A DNA stretch of 6,244 nt from Euryarchaeota archaeon UBA602 (GCA_002498455.1 DAHO01000084.1:2772-9015), one strand, 5' to 3'; positions 1 to 5,678 are shown, counted from the first letter of the stretch. Notes: generated by a model not told the origin, from the sequence alone. Translations and numbers: made by a program.

Positions 1-76
1 GGGCCCGTGGTCTAGGGGTTATGACGTCGCCTTGACATGGCGAAGATCGCCAGTTCAATTCTGGCCGGGCCCACCA
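1..76 (+). tRNA. tRNA-Val (anticodon GAC), CCA encoded
   Basis: The sequence folds into a full cloverleaf. The 7-bp acceptor stem pairs 1-7 (GGGCCCG) with 66-72 (CGGGCCC). The D arm spans 10-25. The anticodon stem pairs 27-31 with 39-43 and has a 7-base loop, TTGACAT, giving anticodon GAC at 34-36, which reads GUC/GUU valine codons. The T stem pairs 49-53 (GCCAG) with 61-65 (CTGGC) around the loop TTCAATT. The discriminator base is A73 and CCA is encoded at 74-76. No intron is visible. The opening GGGCCCGTGGTCTAG is typical of archaeal tRNA-Val as I remember it. The promoter would lie left of the window. The genome continues with another CCA directly after base 76. Confidence 0.96.
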
Positions 77-190
77 CCATTTCCAATGCCCATAGTCTAG
101 GGTAGAAGCATCAAATAGAGCAAAATCTGTCGATTAGGTTTCTAAACGGGGTACTGCAAGCCGATGTTTCGAGTAGTTCGTTAGTTTAGG

Positions 191-212
191 GCTGATAACA
201 TGGATTATCAGC
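191..212. repeat. Perfect 8-bp inverted repeat (hairpin)
   Basis: GCTGATAA (191-198) is exactly complementary to TTATCAGC (205-212), with a 6-base loop CATGGA. No T-run follows on the + strand (ACTGGAGG comes next) and none on the minus strand, so it does not look like a classical terminator. It could be an operator-like dyad, a processing hairpin after the tRNA, or part of a small RNA. The pairing is certain; the function is unknown. Confidence 0.6.
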
Positions 213-272
213 ACTGGAGGCGTGCTACTTTTCCAAAGATCAGGAGATTTCACAATTTCTCATACAATGTAT

Positions 273-306
273 TGAGTCAAATTATGAAATAACATAATAA
301 AACTCA
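273..306 (-). terminator. Imperfect 14-base dyad 3' of hutI, possible terminator
   Basis: The arms TGAGTCAAATTATG (273-286) and CATAATAAAACTCA (293-306) pair at 11 of 14 positions. The inner stem is 6 bp (ATTATG/CATAAT), the outer stem 5 bp (TGAGT/ACTCA), and they are separated by a symmetric 3x3 internal loop; the apical loop is AAATAA. On the minus strand it lies about 30 bases after the hutI stop and contains U-rich stretches (TTTT, TTATTT). Archaeal transcription usually ends at U-runs, so this AT-rich stretch is a reasonable end for hutI mRNA. A protein-binding operator is an alternative reading. Confidence 0.4.
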
Positions 307-323
307 GAAAGTGTTTATATTTT

Positions 324-341
324 GTAATTTTTCTAAATTAC
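324..341 (-). repeat. 7-bp hairpin containing the hutI stop codon
   Basis: GTAATTT (324-330) pairs perfectly with AAATTAC (335-341) around the 4-base loop TTCT. The hutI stop codon (TAA on the minus strand, 340-338) is inside one arm. Both arms are AT-rich, so the stem is weak, but it is the first of two foldable dyads that the hutI transcript runs into. It may protect the mRNA 3' end or help termination. Confidence 0.4.
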
Positions 342-1594
342 TTATATCGTTCACCCATGATATAGGTCTCCGAGATCGGCGATTGTCCCGGGGTCTGGCA
401 CCAAGATTCGATTAGATGGGAGTGAAGAATATTGAAATTCGCTTTAACACCAATCTCAATAATCCCATCGACCAATTTTCCTTCGGTCAAAGTGGTCGCA
501 GGATTTCGTGTTGCAGCTGCTAAAGCTTCCAATGGGTCGACACCCATGCGATGAGCAGCGAGTGAACCAGCCATGGGCAGTGATAGTGACTGACAGTTTG
601 GGTTGTAATCGGATGCTAGGCTCCATGCCCACTCATTTTCCACACATTCTTTTGCAGGAGGCCAGTGATTACTGCCTAACACATAAGGTGTACCGGGCAA
701 AAACCCCTGCACTGTGCCGGCAGCCGCGGCCTTGGCACGCGCGTCTTCATCAGAATGAATTGCGTGATCTGCTGTGCGGGCCCCGAGCTCAGCCGCCAAG
801 TTGAGTCCGCTTCCATCAACAAATTCATCGACATGCAATCTGACTGATAGACCTCCGTCAACAGCAGCCTTACAGATGTCCTCTGTATCTTCAAGCGTAA
901 ACCATCCCGGTTCACAAAATACATCCACGGAATCGGCGACACCCTGGTCGAGAACTGCTGGTAACTGATCGTTTAGTAGAGAATCAACATACTCCTTTCG
1001 AATCTGATCAGATGGGATGTCATGCGCACCCATCCATGTGATGTGAATTGTCATATCGCTAAACTTCTCTTTCATACTAGCATATGCTTCGAGCATTCTT
1101 AACTCAGTCACTGTATCTAGTCCGTATCCCGATTTCACTTCGATCGACGTGGTTCCCAGTGAGATTGCTGTTCGAATCCTAGACTCAGCTATGGACTCAA
1201 AATCCATGCATTCTCTTGTCTTGTCTACCGTATATCGAATCCCCCCACCAGCAGCTGCAATTTCGGTATAGCTCAGGCCTCGTTGCCGCATTCTCATTTC
1301 TGCAGAGCGATCCCCTGACCACAGCAAATGTGTATGTGCATCAACAAATCCTGGAATGATCGCTCGCCCTTGTAAGTCATAGATCTCATGACCACTATAT
1401 TCCGATATCAGTTCCTCAGTGGCTGAGATCTGAGAAAAGAATCCATCTACGACTACAAAGCCCATTCCAGCGGGTAAAATTTGGTCTTCGGATGACATTT
1501 GTTGGCCGACCAATGGCTTGTTTACCTCTGAAGTTGACATTTGGGCAATGGGTCCAGCATTGACGAATATTTGTCGCCGCGTATCTGGTGCCAT
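338..1594 (-). CDS. hutI: Imidazolonepropionase (histidine degradation)
   Basis: This cytosolic amidohydrolase opens the ring of 4-imidazolone-5-propanoate to give N-formimino-L-glutamate, the third step of histidine breakdown. It has 418 residues, the normal family length. The family's active-site set is complete: metal ligands H87 and H89 in VDAHTHL, H254 in RLHVDEF and D329 in SDYNPN. Matching the Bacillus subtilis enzyme from memory, R96 (SGDR), Y109, Y157 (KSGYGL), H191 (MGAHDIP), E257 and H277 (ADHAIH) fit its substrate and catalytic residues. VDVFCE (223-228) and FLPGTPY (298-304) are further family hallmarks. The ATG at 1594 is supported because the N-terminal VNAGPIAQM matches the usual first strand of HutI. 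No Shine-Dalgarno sequence precedes it, so it may be translated from a leaderless mRNA. The other hut genes are not in the window. Confidence 0.95.
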   Translation of the reverse strand: MAPDTRRQIFVNAGPIAQMSTSEVNKPLVGQQMSSEDQILPAGMGFVVVDGFFSQISATEELISEYSGHEIYDLQGRAIIPGFVDAHTHLLWSGDRSAEMRMRQRGLSYTEIAAAGGGIRYTVDKTRECMDFESIAESRIRTAISLGTTSIEVKSGYGLDTVTELRMLEAYASMKEKFSDMTIHITWMGAHDIPSDQIRKEYVDSLLNDQLPAVLDQGVADSVDVFCEPGWFTLEDTEDICKAAVDGGLSVRLHVDEFVDGSGLNLAAELGARTADHAIHSDEDARAKAAAAGTVQGFLPGTPYVLGSNHWPPAKECVENEWAWSLASDYNPNCQSLSLPMAGSLAAHRMGVDPLEALAAATRNPATTLTEGKLVDGIIEIGVKANFNILHSHLIESWCQTPGQSPISETYIMGERYK

Positions 1595-1626
1595 AACATT
1601 GCGTAATCCATCAGGCTTGAAAGGGT
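1595..1626. promoter_or_regulatory. Divergent hutI/kae1 start region
   Basis: Only 32 bases lie between two start codons that face away from each other. Neither side shows a clear Shine-Dalgarno sequence: the kae1 side has only AAGGGT right before its GTG, and the hutI side has nothing. Both transcripts are therefore probably leaderless or nearly so, and their TATA/BRE elements must sit in this gap or inside the opposite gene. I cannot point to a strong TATA box; CATAACATT (1592-1600) and the minus-strand TTTCAA (1622-1617) are weak candidates. That a promoter region exists follows from the gene arrangement, not from a recognised motif. Confidence 0.45.
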
Positions 1627-2703
1627 GTGCCTAATGCGGCAAGCATGGTTCTGGAAGCATCACCGCCTTCTTGCGATGCAAATCGTAGTCGTGATGTTGG
1701 TGGAATCGTTCTTGGAATTGAATCGACTGCTCATACATTCTCGATAGGTTGGGTCGACGGTTTGGGTGTACCGGGCAAGTCGATTTCAGCATTTGTCCGT
1801 CCGGTCAAGGGAGGCATCCATCCACGCGAGGCTGCTGACCATCATGCTGAGCGTGCAGGTGGAATTTTGGCTCAACTGTTGGACGAAGAAGTGGACATTA
1901 ACCAAGTGAAAGCCATTGCATTCTCGCAGGGACCAGGACTTGGACCGTGTTTGCGTATTGGGGCCTCTGTAGCGCGTTCTTTGGCCACTAAATTGGATGT
2001 GCCATTGGTTGGTGTAAACCACTGTGTCGCACATATTGAAGTGGGTCGAGAGCGCTGCGGTTGCGATGATCCGGTGTTATTGTATGCAAGTGGTGGTAAT
2101 ACACAGGTTATCGCACGATTAGATGGCCGATATCGCGTTTTAGGTGAAACGTTGGATATCGGTATTGGCAATATGTTGGATAAATTTGCAAGGGAGCAAG
2201 GAATCCCTTTCCCCGGTGGTCCAAAAATTGAGCAGTTGGCAAATCAGTGGCTCGAAGATAACCCGGAGGCTAGTCTTGAAGGACTTGAATTACCGTATGC
2301 AGTACAAGGAATGGACTTGGCATTTTCAGGCATTCTAAACGCTGCCCTGAATCTTGTCGAAAAGGGTAAGCCATTGGAAGCGGTTTGTTGGTCACTACAG
2401 GAGCATGCATTTGCTGCCTGTGTTGAAGTTGCTGAGCGCGCAATGGCGCATGCAGGGAAATCAGAGTTACTGCTGGGTGGTGGAGTGGCCTGTAATGAGC
2501 GTTTACGAGGGATGTGTGATACGATGTCTAAGGATCGATATTCCACGTCACATGTCCCGATTAAGCCTCTCTGTGTGGACAATGGTAGCATGATTGCTAC
2601 ACTTGGACGATTGCAATTGTTGTGGGGGGAGCCGACTCAGTTGAATGATTCAGGAGTTAGGCAAGATTTGCGTACTGATGAAACTCCGATTCTCTGGAAT
2701 TAA
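1627..2703 (+). CDS. kae1: tRNA N6-threonylcarbamoyladenosine (t6A) transferase, KEOPS subunit Kae1
   Basis: Kae1 moves the threonylcarbamoyl group onto A37 of tRNAs that read ANN codons, working in the KEOPS complex with Bud32, Cgi121 and Pcc1. Archaeal/eukaryal motifs are clear: LGIESTAHTF (29-38), GGIHPREAADHHAE (62-75), NHCVAHIEVGR (131-141) with metal-binding H132 and H136, LLYASGGNTQVI (151-162) and CVDNGSMIATLG (316-327) with metal-binding D318. The C-terminus, RTDETPILWN, matches the usual end of the Kae1 domain, so the protein is not fused to Bud32 as in several other euryarchaea, and no Bud32 gene follows. The GTG start gives about 25 poorly conserved residues before the fold; ATG at 1645 (residue 7) is an alternative. 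No in-frame start lies closer to the domain. The gene is divergent from hutI and heads the + strand cluster. Confidence 0.95.
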   Translation: MPNAASMVLEASPPSCDANRSRDVGGIVLGIESTAHTFSIGWVDGLGVPGKSISAFVRPVKGGIHPREAADHHAERAGGILAQLLDEEVDINQVKAIAFSQGPGLGPCLRIGASVARSLATKLDVPLVGVNHCVAHIEVGRERCGCDDPVLLYASGGNTQVIARLDGRYRVLGETLDIGIGNMLDKFAREQGIPFPGGPKIEQLANQWLEDNPEASLEGLELPYAVQGMDLAFSGILNAALNLVEKGKPLEAVCWSLQEHAFAACVEVAERAMAHAGKSELLLGGGVACNERLRGMCDTMSKDRYSTSHVPIKPLCVDNGSMIATLGRLQLLWGEPTQLNDSGVRQDLRTDETPILWN

Positions 2704-2710
2704 GCGAAGC

Positions 2711-2757
2711 CCGGAAGCCAACCCTTATTGCGGGTGGGTTTGAGGTCCGGTTGGAGG
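2711..2757 (+). promoter_or_regulatory. Foldable leader before the basic-protein gene
   Basis: The gap after kae1 is rich in complementary segments. Fold A pairs CCGGA (2711-2715) with TCCGG (2746-2750), CC (2718-2719) with GG (2744-2745), and AACCC (2720-2724) with GGGTT (2736-2740), leaving the ribosome binding site free. Fold B pairs CCAACC (2718-2723) with GGTTGG (2749-2754), which covers the first two bases of the GGAGG site. The folds exclude each other because they share bases. No known riboswitch class is recognised, and there is no T-run, so termination is unlikely. This is inference from hand pairing. Confidence 0.35.
2753..2757 (+). promoter_or_regulatory. Ribosome binding site GGAGG for the TTG start at 2768
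   Basis: GGAGG lies 10 bases before TTG at 2768. The frame is open back to the stop at 2741 with no ATG or GTG in it, so this site is what fixes the unusual TTG start. Confidence 0.65.
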
Positions 2758-2767
2758 CAAGATTCAC

Positions 2768-3490
2768 TTGGGTGCTAAGGACGAACCATCAAACCCCTTC
2801 AAGAACCCTAGAAAGTCTGCAAATGAACCTCGAAATAGTCCTCGTGGAGGGCGTAAGGGTGGCCGACCCAGAGGTCAATCTGGACCCCCGGCACCGCCAG
2901 GAAAAAAACCCACAGCACCTCCGATTGCGCCCAGTGGTGGAATGAAAACTACACCATCGAAACCTTCGGCCCCAGCGGCTCCTGCACGAGCCGGGAAGAG
3001 TGTCGGTTTGAGGAAGAAATCTCAAGTTGCTTCCACTGATGCACAGAAAAAAACCGATGAGCGAGCACGTGAATTGATTGAAGCCACTCGCCTCAAAGCC
3101 ACAGAAACACAATTGGCAAAAGACGAAGTTAAAACCAAAAAAGAGCCATCTAACCCGTTCAAGAAACAGACGAAACCAAGTGGTCAGCAGCGCAGAGGTG
3201 GGCGACAGGGTAAACGGAATCGCCCTCAAGGTCCAACCAAGCGTATTAAAAAATTAGATCAGGGTAAATCCATGGAATTCAAGTATGACTTGAGACGGAT
3301 TTTGGAGGAAGAAGGTGTGGAAGATGAGCACCGCTCAAATGTCCTAAGTCAGACGATGGCGAAAGGGCAGCGTCAGGGTGTAGATGAAGCAAAATCGTTC
3401 TTGGATGATAAACTCAAAGCGGGAGTAATCACAGAATCCTGCTATGCTCGAATCGAGAAATTAATCGATTCATTAACAACACGTAGGTGA
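2768..3490 (+). CDS. Uncharacterised basic protein with duplicated EPSNPFK/RGGR modules
   Basis: I do not recognise this 240-residue protein. Residues 1-90 are low-complexity, rich in Pro, Gly, Lys, Arg and Ser, and probably disordered. Residues 91-125 are charged and likely helical, possibly a coiled coil. A second basic stretch follows (126-165). The C-terminal part, from about 168 (MEFKYDLRRILEEEG onwards), looks like a small folded helical domain. The peptide EPSNPFK occurs twice, at 6-12 and 126-132, each time followed by an Arg/Gly-rich patch (PRGGRKGGRPRG at 25-36; QRRGGRQGKRNR at 141-152). There is no signal peptide or membrane segment, so it is probably cytosolic. Such RGG-like patches often bind RNA or ribosomes, and the neighbours kae1 and FKBP would fit that, but this is inference. 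The TTG start is chosen for its GGAGG site. The FKBP gene starts 4 bases after its stop. Confidence 0.8.
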   Translation: MGAKDEPSNPFKNPRKSANEPRNSPRGGRKGGRPRGQSGPPAPPGKKPTAPPIAPSGGMKTTPSKPSAPAAPARAGKSVGLRKKSQVASTDAQKKTDERARELIEATRLKATETQLAKDEVKTKKEPSNPFKKQTKPSGQQRRGGRQGKRNRPQGPTKRIKKLDQGKSMEFKYDLRRILEEEGVEDEHRSNVLSQTMAKGQRQGVDEAKSFLDDKLKAGVITESCYARIEKLIDSLTTRR

Positions 3491-3491
3491 T
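3485..3491 (+). promoter_or_regulatory. Ribosome binding site AGGTGAT for the FKBP gene
   Basis: AGGTGAT fits the 3' end of archaeal 16S rRNA very well and lies 3 bases before ATG at 3495. It overlaps the stop codon (TGA, 3488-3490) of the preceding gene, so the two genes are probably translationally coupled. Confidence 0.75.
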
Positions 3492-3494
3492 AAT

Positions 3495-4040
3495 ATGACA
3501 AAAATAGATGCAAATACCGTCGCAACCGTACACTACACGGGTACATTTCCGGATAGTGGAGAAATGTTTGATACAAGCCGTCAAGGTGACCCATTGACCT
3601 TTTTGGTGGGTCACCAGCAGATGATACCCGGTTTTGAAAGGGAGATTATGGGTGCAGAGACTGGCGAAACCAGATCATTCACCCTTGAACCCGAGGATGC
3701 ATATGGCCACCCCTCAGATGCACTAATCCAAGAAGTGCCGCGTTCGATGTTCCCTGCAGATATGCCCATCGATTTGGGCATGATGTTGATGTCAGATGCC
3801 GGTCCATTCAGAATTGTTGCAATTACTGATTCCAGTATTAAGTGTGATTTCAATCCACCAATGTCAGGAAAGACCCTACAATTTGATGTGGAGGTTGTTG
3901 GAGTACGTCCAGCTGACGAAAGTGAAATCGCCCATGGACATGTACACGGACCCGGTGGTGTTCAACACGAATCTGAAAAAACAACCGAAGGAACTAACCC
4001 TTCTTGTAATATCGATAAATCGTGTTGTGGCTCTGATTAA
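3495..4040 (+). CDS. SlyD-like FKBP-type peptidyl-prolyl cis-trans isomerase
   Basis: This 181-residue protein speeds cis-trans isomerisation of proline bonds and probably acts as a cytosolic folding helper. The FKBP half is clear: VATVHYTG (9-16), MFDTS (24-28) and VGHQQMIPGFEREIMG (38-53). An insert-in-flap chaperone domain lies between about 70 and 118, and the strand NPPMSGKTLQFDVEVVGV (120-137) closes the FKBP fold, the order seen in SlyD and archaeal FKBPs. SlyD usually has NHPL where this protein has NPPM. The tail resembles SlyD metal-binding tails: HGHVHGPGG (147-155), H158, and CNIDKSCCGSD at the very end with C171, C177 and C178. It may bind nickel, zinc or copper; metal binding is inferred. 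The gene follows the basic-protein gene by 4 bases and precedes the mutase by 48. Confidence 0.93.
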   Translation: MTKIDANTVATVHYTGTFPDSGEMFDTSRQGDPLTFLVGHQQMIPGFEREIMGAETGETRSFTLEPEDAYGHPSDALIQEVPRSMFPADMPIDLGMMLMSDAGPFRIVAITDSSIKCDFNPPMSGKTLQFDVEVVGVRPADESEIAHGHVHGPGGVQHESEKTTEGTNPSCNIDKSCCGSD

Positions 4041-4077
4041 CGGAACGATTGAAGGTCTTGACCCCTTCGTAACTGCT

Positions 4078-4083
4078 GAGGAG
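4078..4083 (+). promoter_or_regulatory. Ribosome binding site GAGGAG for the GTG start of the mutase
   Basis: GAGGAG lies 5 bases before GTG at 4089 and decides this start. The bases around it form a near-palindrome (GAGG, AGT, CCTC, 4078-4088), so the site could pair with the four bases just before the start codon in a tiny 4-bp hairpin. Upstream, GAAGG (4051-4055) and CCTTC (4064-4068) can form another small hairpin in the 48-base gap; no T-run follows it. Confidence 0.6.
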
Positions 4084-4088
4084 TCCTC

Positions 4089-5669
4089 GTGAAGTTGCGC
4101 AAAGAGCACTTTGAGACCCTTGGTGGATTGCCCATCTCGCCTGTGCCATCAGGAACTGATGTGGTGACGAATTCAGAGTTGCCGGGCCTACCACCGTTTA
4201 CCCGCGGTGTGCATGAAACCATGTACAGAAGCAGGTATTGGACCATGCGACAATATGCTGGTTTCAGCAGTGCTGAGCATACCAATGAGCGCTTTCATAC
4301 CCTACTCGCTAGGGGACAAAGCGGACTTTCAGTCGCATTTGATTTGCCTACACAATTGGGCATGGATAGTGAAGATCCACTCAGTTTCGGTGAAGTTGGA
4401 CGAGTCGGTGTAGCGATTGATTCAATATTGGATATGCGAGCACTCTTCGACAAAATCCAGTTAGATACCGTATCAACTTCGATGACCATCAATAGTTCTG
4501 CAATCATCTTACTTGCGCTCTATGTTGCTGTTTGTGAAGAGCAAGGTGGAGATTCACGTAAAATTCGTGGGACTGTACAAAATGACATACTGAAGGAATA
4601 CATTGCACGCGGAACACATGTTTTTCCACCAGAGCAGAGTATGCGTTTGATTACAGATTTGATGAATCATTGTGCAGATCATCACCCTCAATGGAACACC
4701 ATTAGCATCTCAGGTTATCACATTCGGGAAGCGGGAGCAACTGCCGTTGAGGAAGTGGCATTTACGCTATCGAATGCTTTGGCCTACGTTGATGCAGCCA
4801 TCGAATCTGGAATGGATGTCGACGATTTTGCTCCAAGGCTGTCGTTCTTCTTTGGTTGTCACAATGATTTCTTTGAGGAAGTCGCGAAATTCCGTGCGGC
4901 AAGAAAGCTCTGGTATACACTCATGACTGAGCGTTACAAGCCGCAGAATCAAAAATCAACCATGCTACGATTCCACACACAAACCGCAGGTGTGACCCTG
5001 ACTGCACAACAACCACTGAACAATGTCACTCGAGTGTCTTACCAGGCGCTTTCGGCTGTACTTGGTGGGACTCAGTCGTTGCACACCAATTCCTATGACG
5101 AAGCCATCGGATTACCGACCGATCAGAGTGCCACAATCGCTTTGCGAACACAGCAGATTTTGGCAGAAGAGACGGGAGTCGCTGATGTTGTTGATCCACT
5201 GGCCGGTTCATATCATGTAGAGAAACTCACAGAAATGATTTATTCTCAGGCACATGAATTGATCCAAGAAATTGATTCGATGGGCGGTGCGCTTATCGCT
5301 CTAAAAAATGGATATCAGCAGCGTAGAATTCATGATTCTGCGTGGAAACAGATGCAAGACATCGAACGACTTGAACGCAAAGTGGTCGGTGTCAATCACG
5401 CTTTGATGGATGAAGAAATTGATATCGAGGGCCAAGAAATAGATTCGACGATTGCGGATATGCAGCAGGAAAAGATGCATACACTCAGAAATATGCGTGA
5501 CGAGAAACTTGTCCAGAACGCGCTGAATTCAATTACCGAAGCTGCTGCTTCCAATGACAATTTGTTTCCCCTAATTTTACACGCAGTACGTGTTTATTGC
5601 ACCGTTGGTGAGATTATGAATGCGATGAAGGTTGTGTTTGGCACATGGTCTGCACCCAGTGGATTTTGA
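4089..5669 (+). CDS. mcmA1: Methylmalonyl-CoA mutase, large (catalytic) subunit
   Basis: This is the TIM-barrel catalytic chain of adenosylcobalamin-dependent mutase, which interconverts (R)-methylmalonyl-CoA and succinyl-CoA. It has 526 residues and no C-terminal B12-binding domain (no DxHxxG motif), so it must pair with a separate small subunit that is not in this window. Key stretches are PPFTRGVHETMYRSRYWTMR (35-54), RQYAGF (54-59), GLSVAFDLPTQLG (79-91), GTVQNDILKEY (161-171), SISGYHIREAGATA (206-219) and GTQSLHTNSYDEAIGLPTD (327-345). By comparison with the Propionibacterium enzyme, Y56 matches Tyr89, R186 matches Arg207 and H211 matches His244. Tyr and Arg at the first two places mark methylmalonyl-CoA mutase; isobutyryl-CoA mutase has Phe and Gln there. 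The N-terminus is somewhat shorter than in many relatives. The epimerase gene follows after 9 bases, as in other archaea. Confidence 0.96.
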   Translation: MKLRKEHFETLGGLPISPVPSGTDVVTNSELPGLPPFTRGVHETMYRSRYWTMRQYAGFSSAEHTNERFHTLLARGQSGLSVAFDLPTQLGMDSEDPLSFGEVGRVGVAIDSILDMRALFDKIQLDTVSTSMTINSSAIILLALYVAVCEEQGGDSRKIRGTVQNDILKEYIARGTHVFPPEQSMRLITDLMNHCADHHPQWNTISISGYHIREAGATAVEEVAFTLSNALAYVDAAIESGMDVDDFAPRLSFFFGCHNDFFEEVAKFRAARKLWYTLMTERYKPQNQKSTMLRFHTQTAGVTLTAQQPLNNVTRVSYQALSAVLGGTQSLHTNSYDEAIGLPTDQSATIALRTQQILAEETGVADVVDPLAGSYHVEKLTEMIYSQAHELIQEIDSMGGALIALKNGYQQRRIHDSAWKQMQDIERLERKVVGVNHALMDEEIDIEGQEIDSTIADMQQEKMHTLRNMRDEKLVQNALNSITEAAASNDNLFPLILHAVRVYCTVGEIMNAMKVVFGTWSAPSGF

Positions 5670-5672
5670 GGG
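5668..5672 (+). promoter_or_regulatory. Ribosome binding site GAGGG for the epimerase
   Basis: GAGGG overlaps the mutase stop codon (TGA, 5667-5669) and lies 6 bases before ATG at 5679. This suggests coupled translation of mutase and epimerase. Confidence 0.6.
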
Positions 5673-5678
5673 ATTTCA

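Larger units (their letters stand above)
77..337. other. Intergenic region between tRNA-Val and the 3' end of hutI
   Basis: I see no convincing gene here. The longest open frame I found by eye is a 30-codon one (200-292, + strand) with no good ribosome binding site and an ordinary-looking peptide, and I do not call it. The left half has mixed composition; from about 240 to 340 it is strongly AT-rich. Three inverted repeats are present (191-212, 273-306 and 324-341, listed separately). The gap must hold the 3' end of the tRNA transcript and of the leftward hutI transcript, because both genes point into it. I saw no second copy of the tRNA 3' end that would suggest an integrase attachment site. 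Confidence 0.7.

Noticed and set aside
200..292. 30-codon open frame on the + strand in the tRNA-hutI gap
   Set aside because: No good ribosome binding site, no recognisable peptide features, and it overlaps two inverted repeats. A frame this short is expected by chance.
1..337. Integrated element using tRNA-Val as attachment site
   Set aside because: No integrase, no repeated tRNA 3' end and no change in base composition of the genes was seen in the window.
508..968. Open frames on the + strand opposite hutI (508-804 and 774-968)
   Set aside because: They lie fully inside a well-supported gene on the other strand and give low-quality translations; they are coding shadows.
687..1778. The 14-mer GGTGTACCGGGCAA occurs at 687-700 and again at 1765-1778
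   Set aside because: Both copies are inside conserved coding stretches (LPGTP of hutI on the minus strand; GVPGK of kae1). One such match in 6 kb is possible by chance, and no flanking similarity extends it.
2789..3229. 146-codon minus-strand open frame opposite the basic-protein gene
   Set aside because: The translation is rich in Phe, Cys, Trp and Arg, as expected when a Lys/Gly/Pro-rich gene is read backwards. The + strand frame has a good ribosome binding site and operon spacing.
4051..4068. Small hairpin GAAGG/CCTTC after the FKBP gene as a terminator
   Set aside because: The stem is only 5 bp and no T-run follows; the next gene starts 20 bases later with a good binding site.
4089..5669. 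Isobutyryl-CoA or other acyl-CoA mutase
   Set aside because: Tyr56 and Arg186 fit methylmalonyl-CoA; isobutyryl-CoA mutases carry Phe and Gln there.
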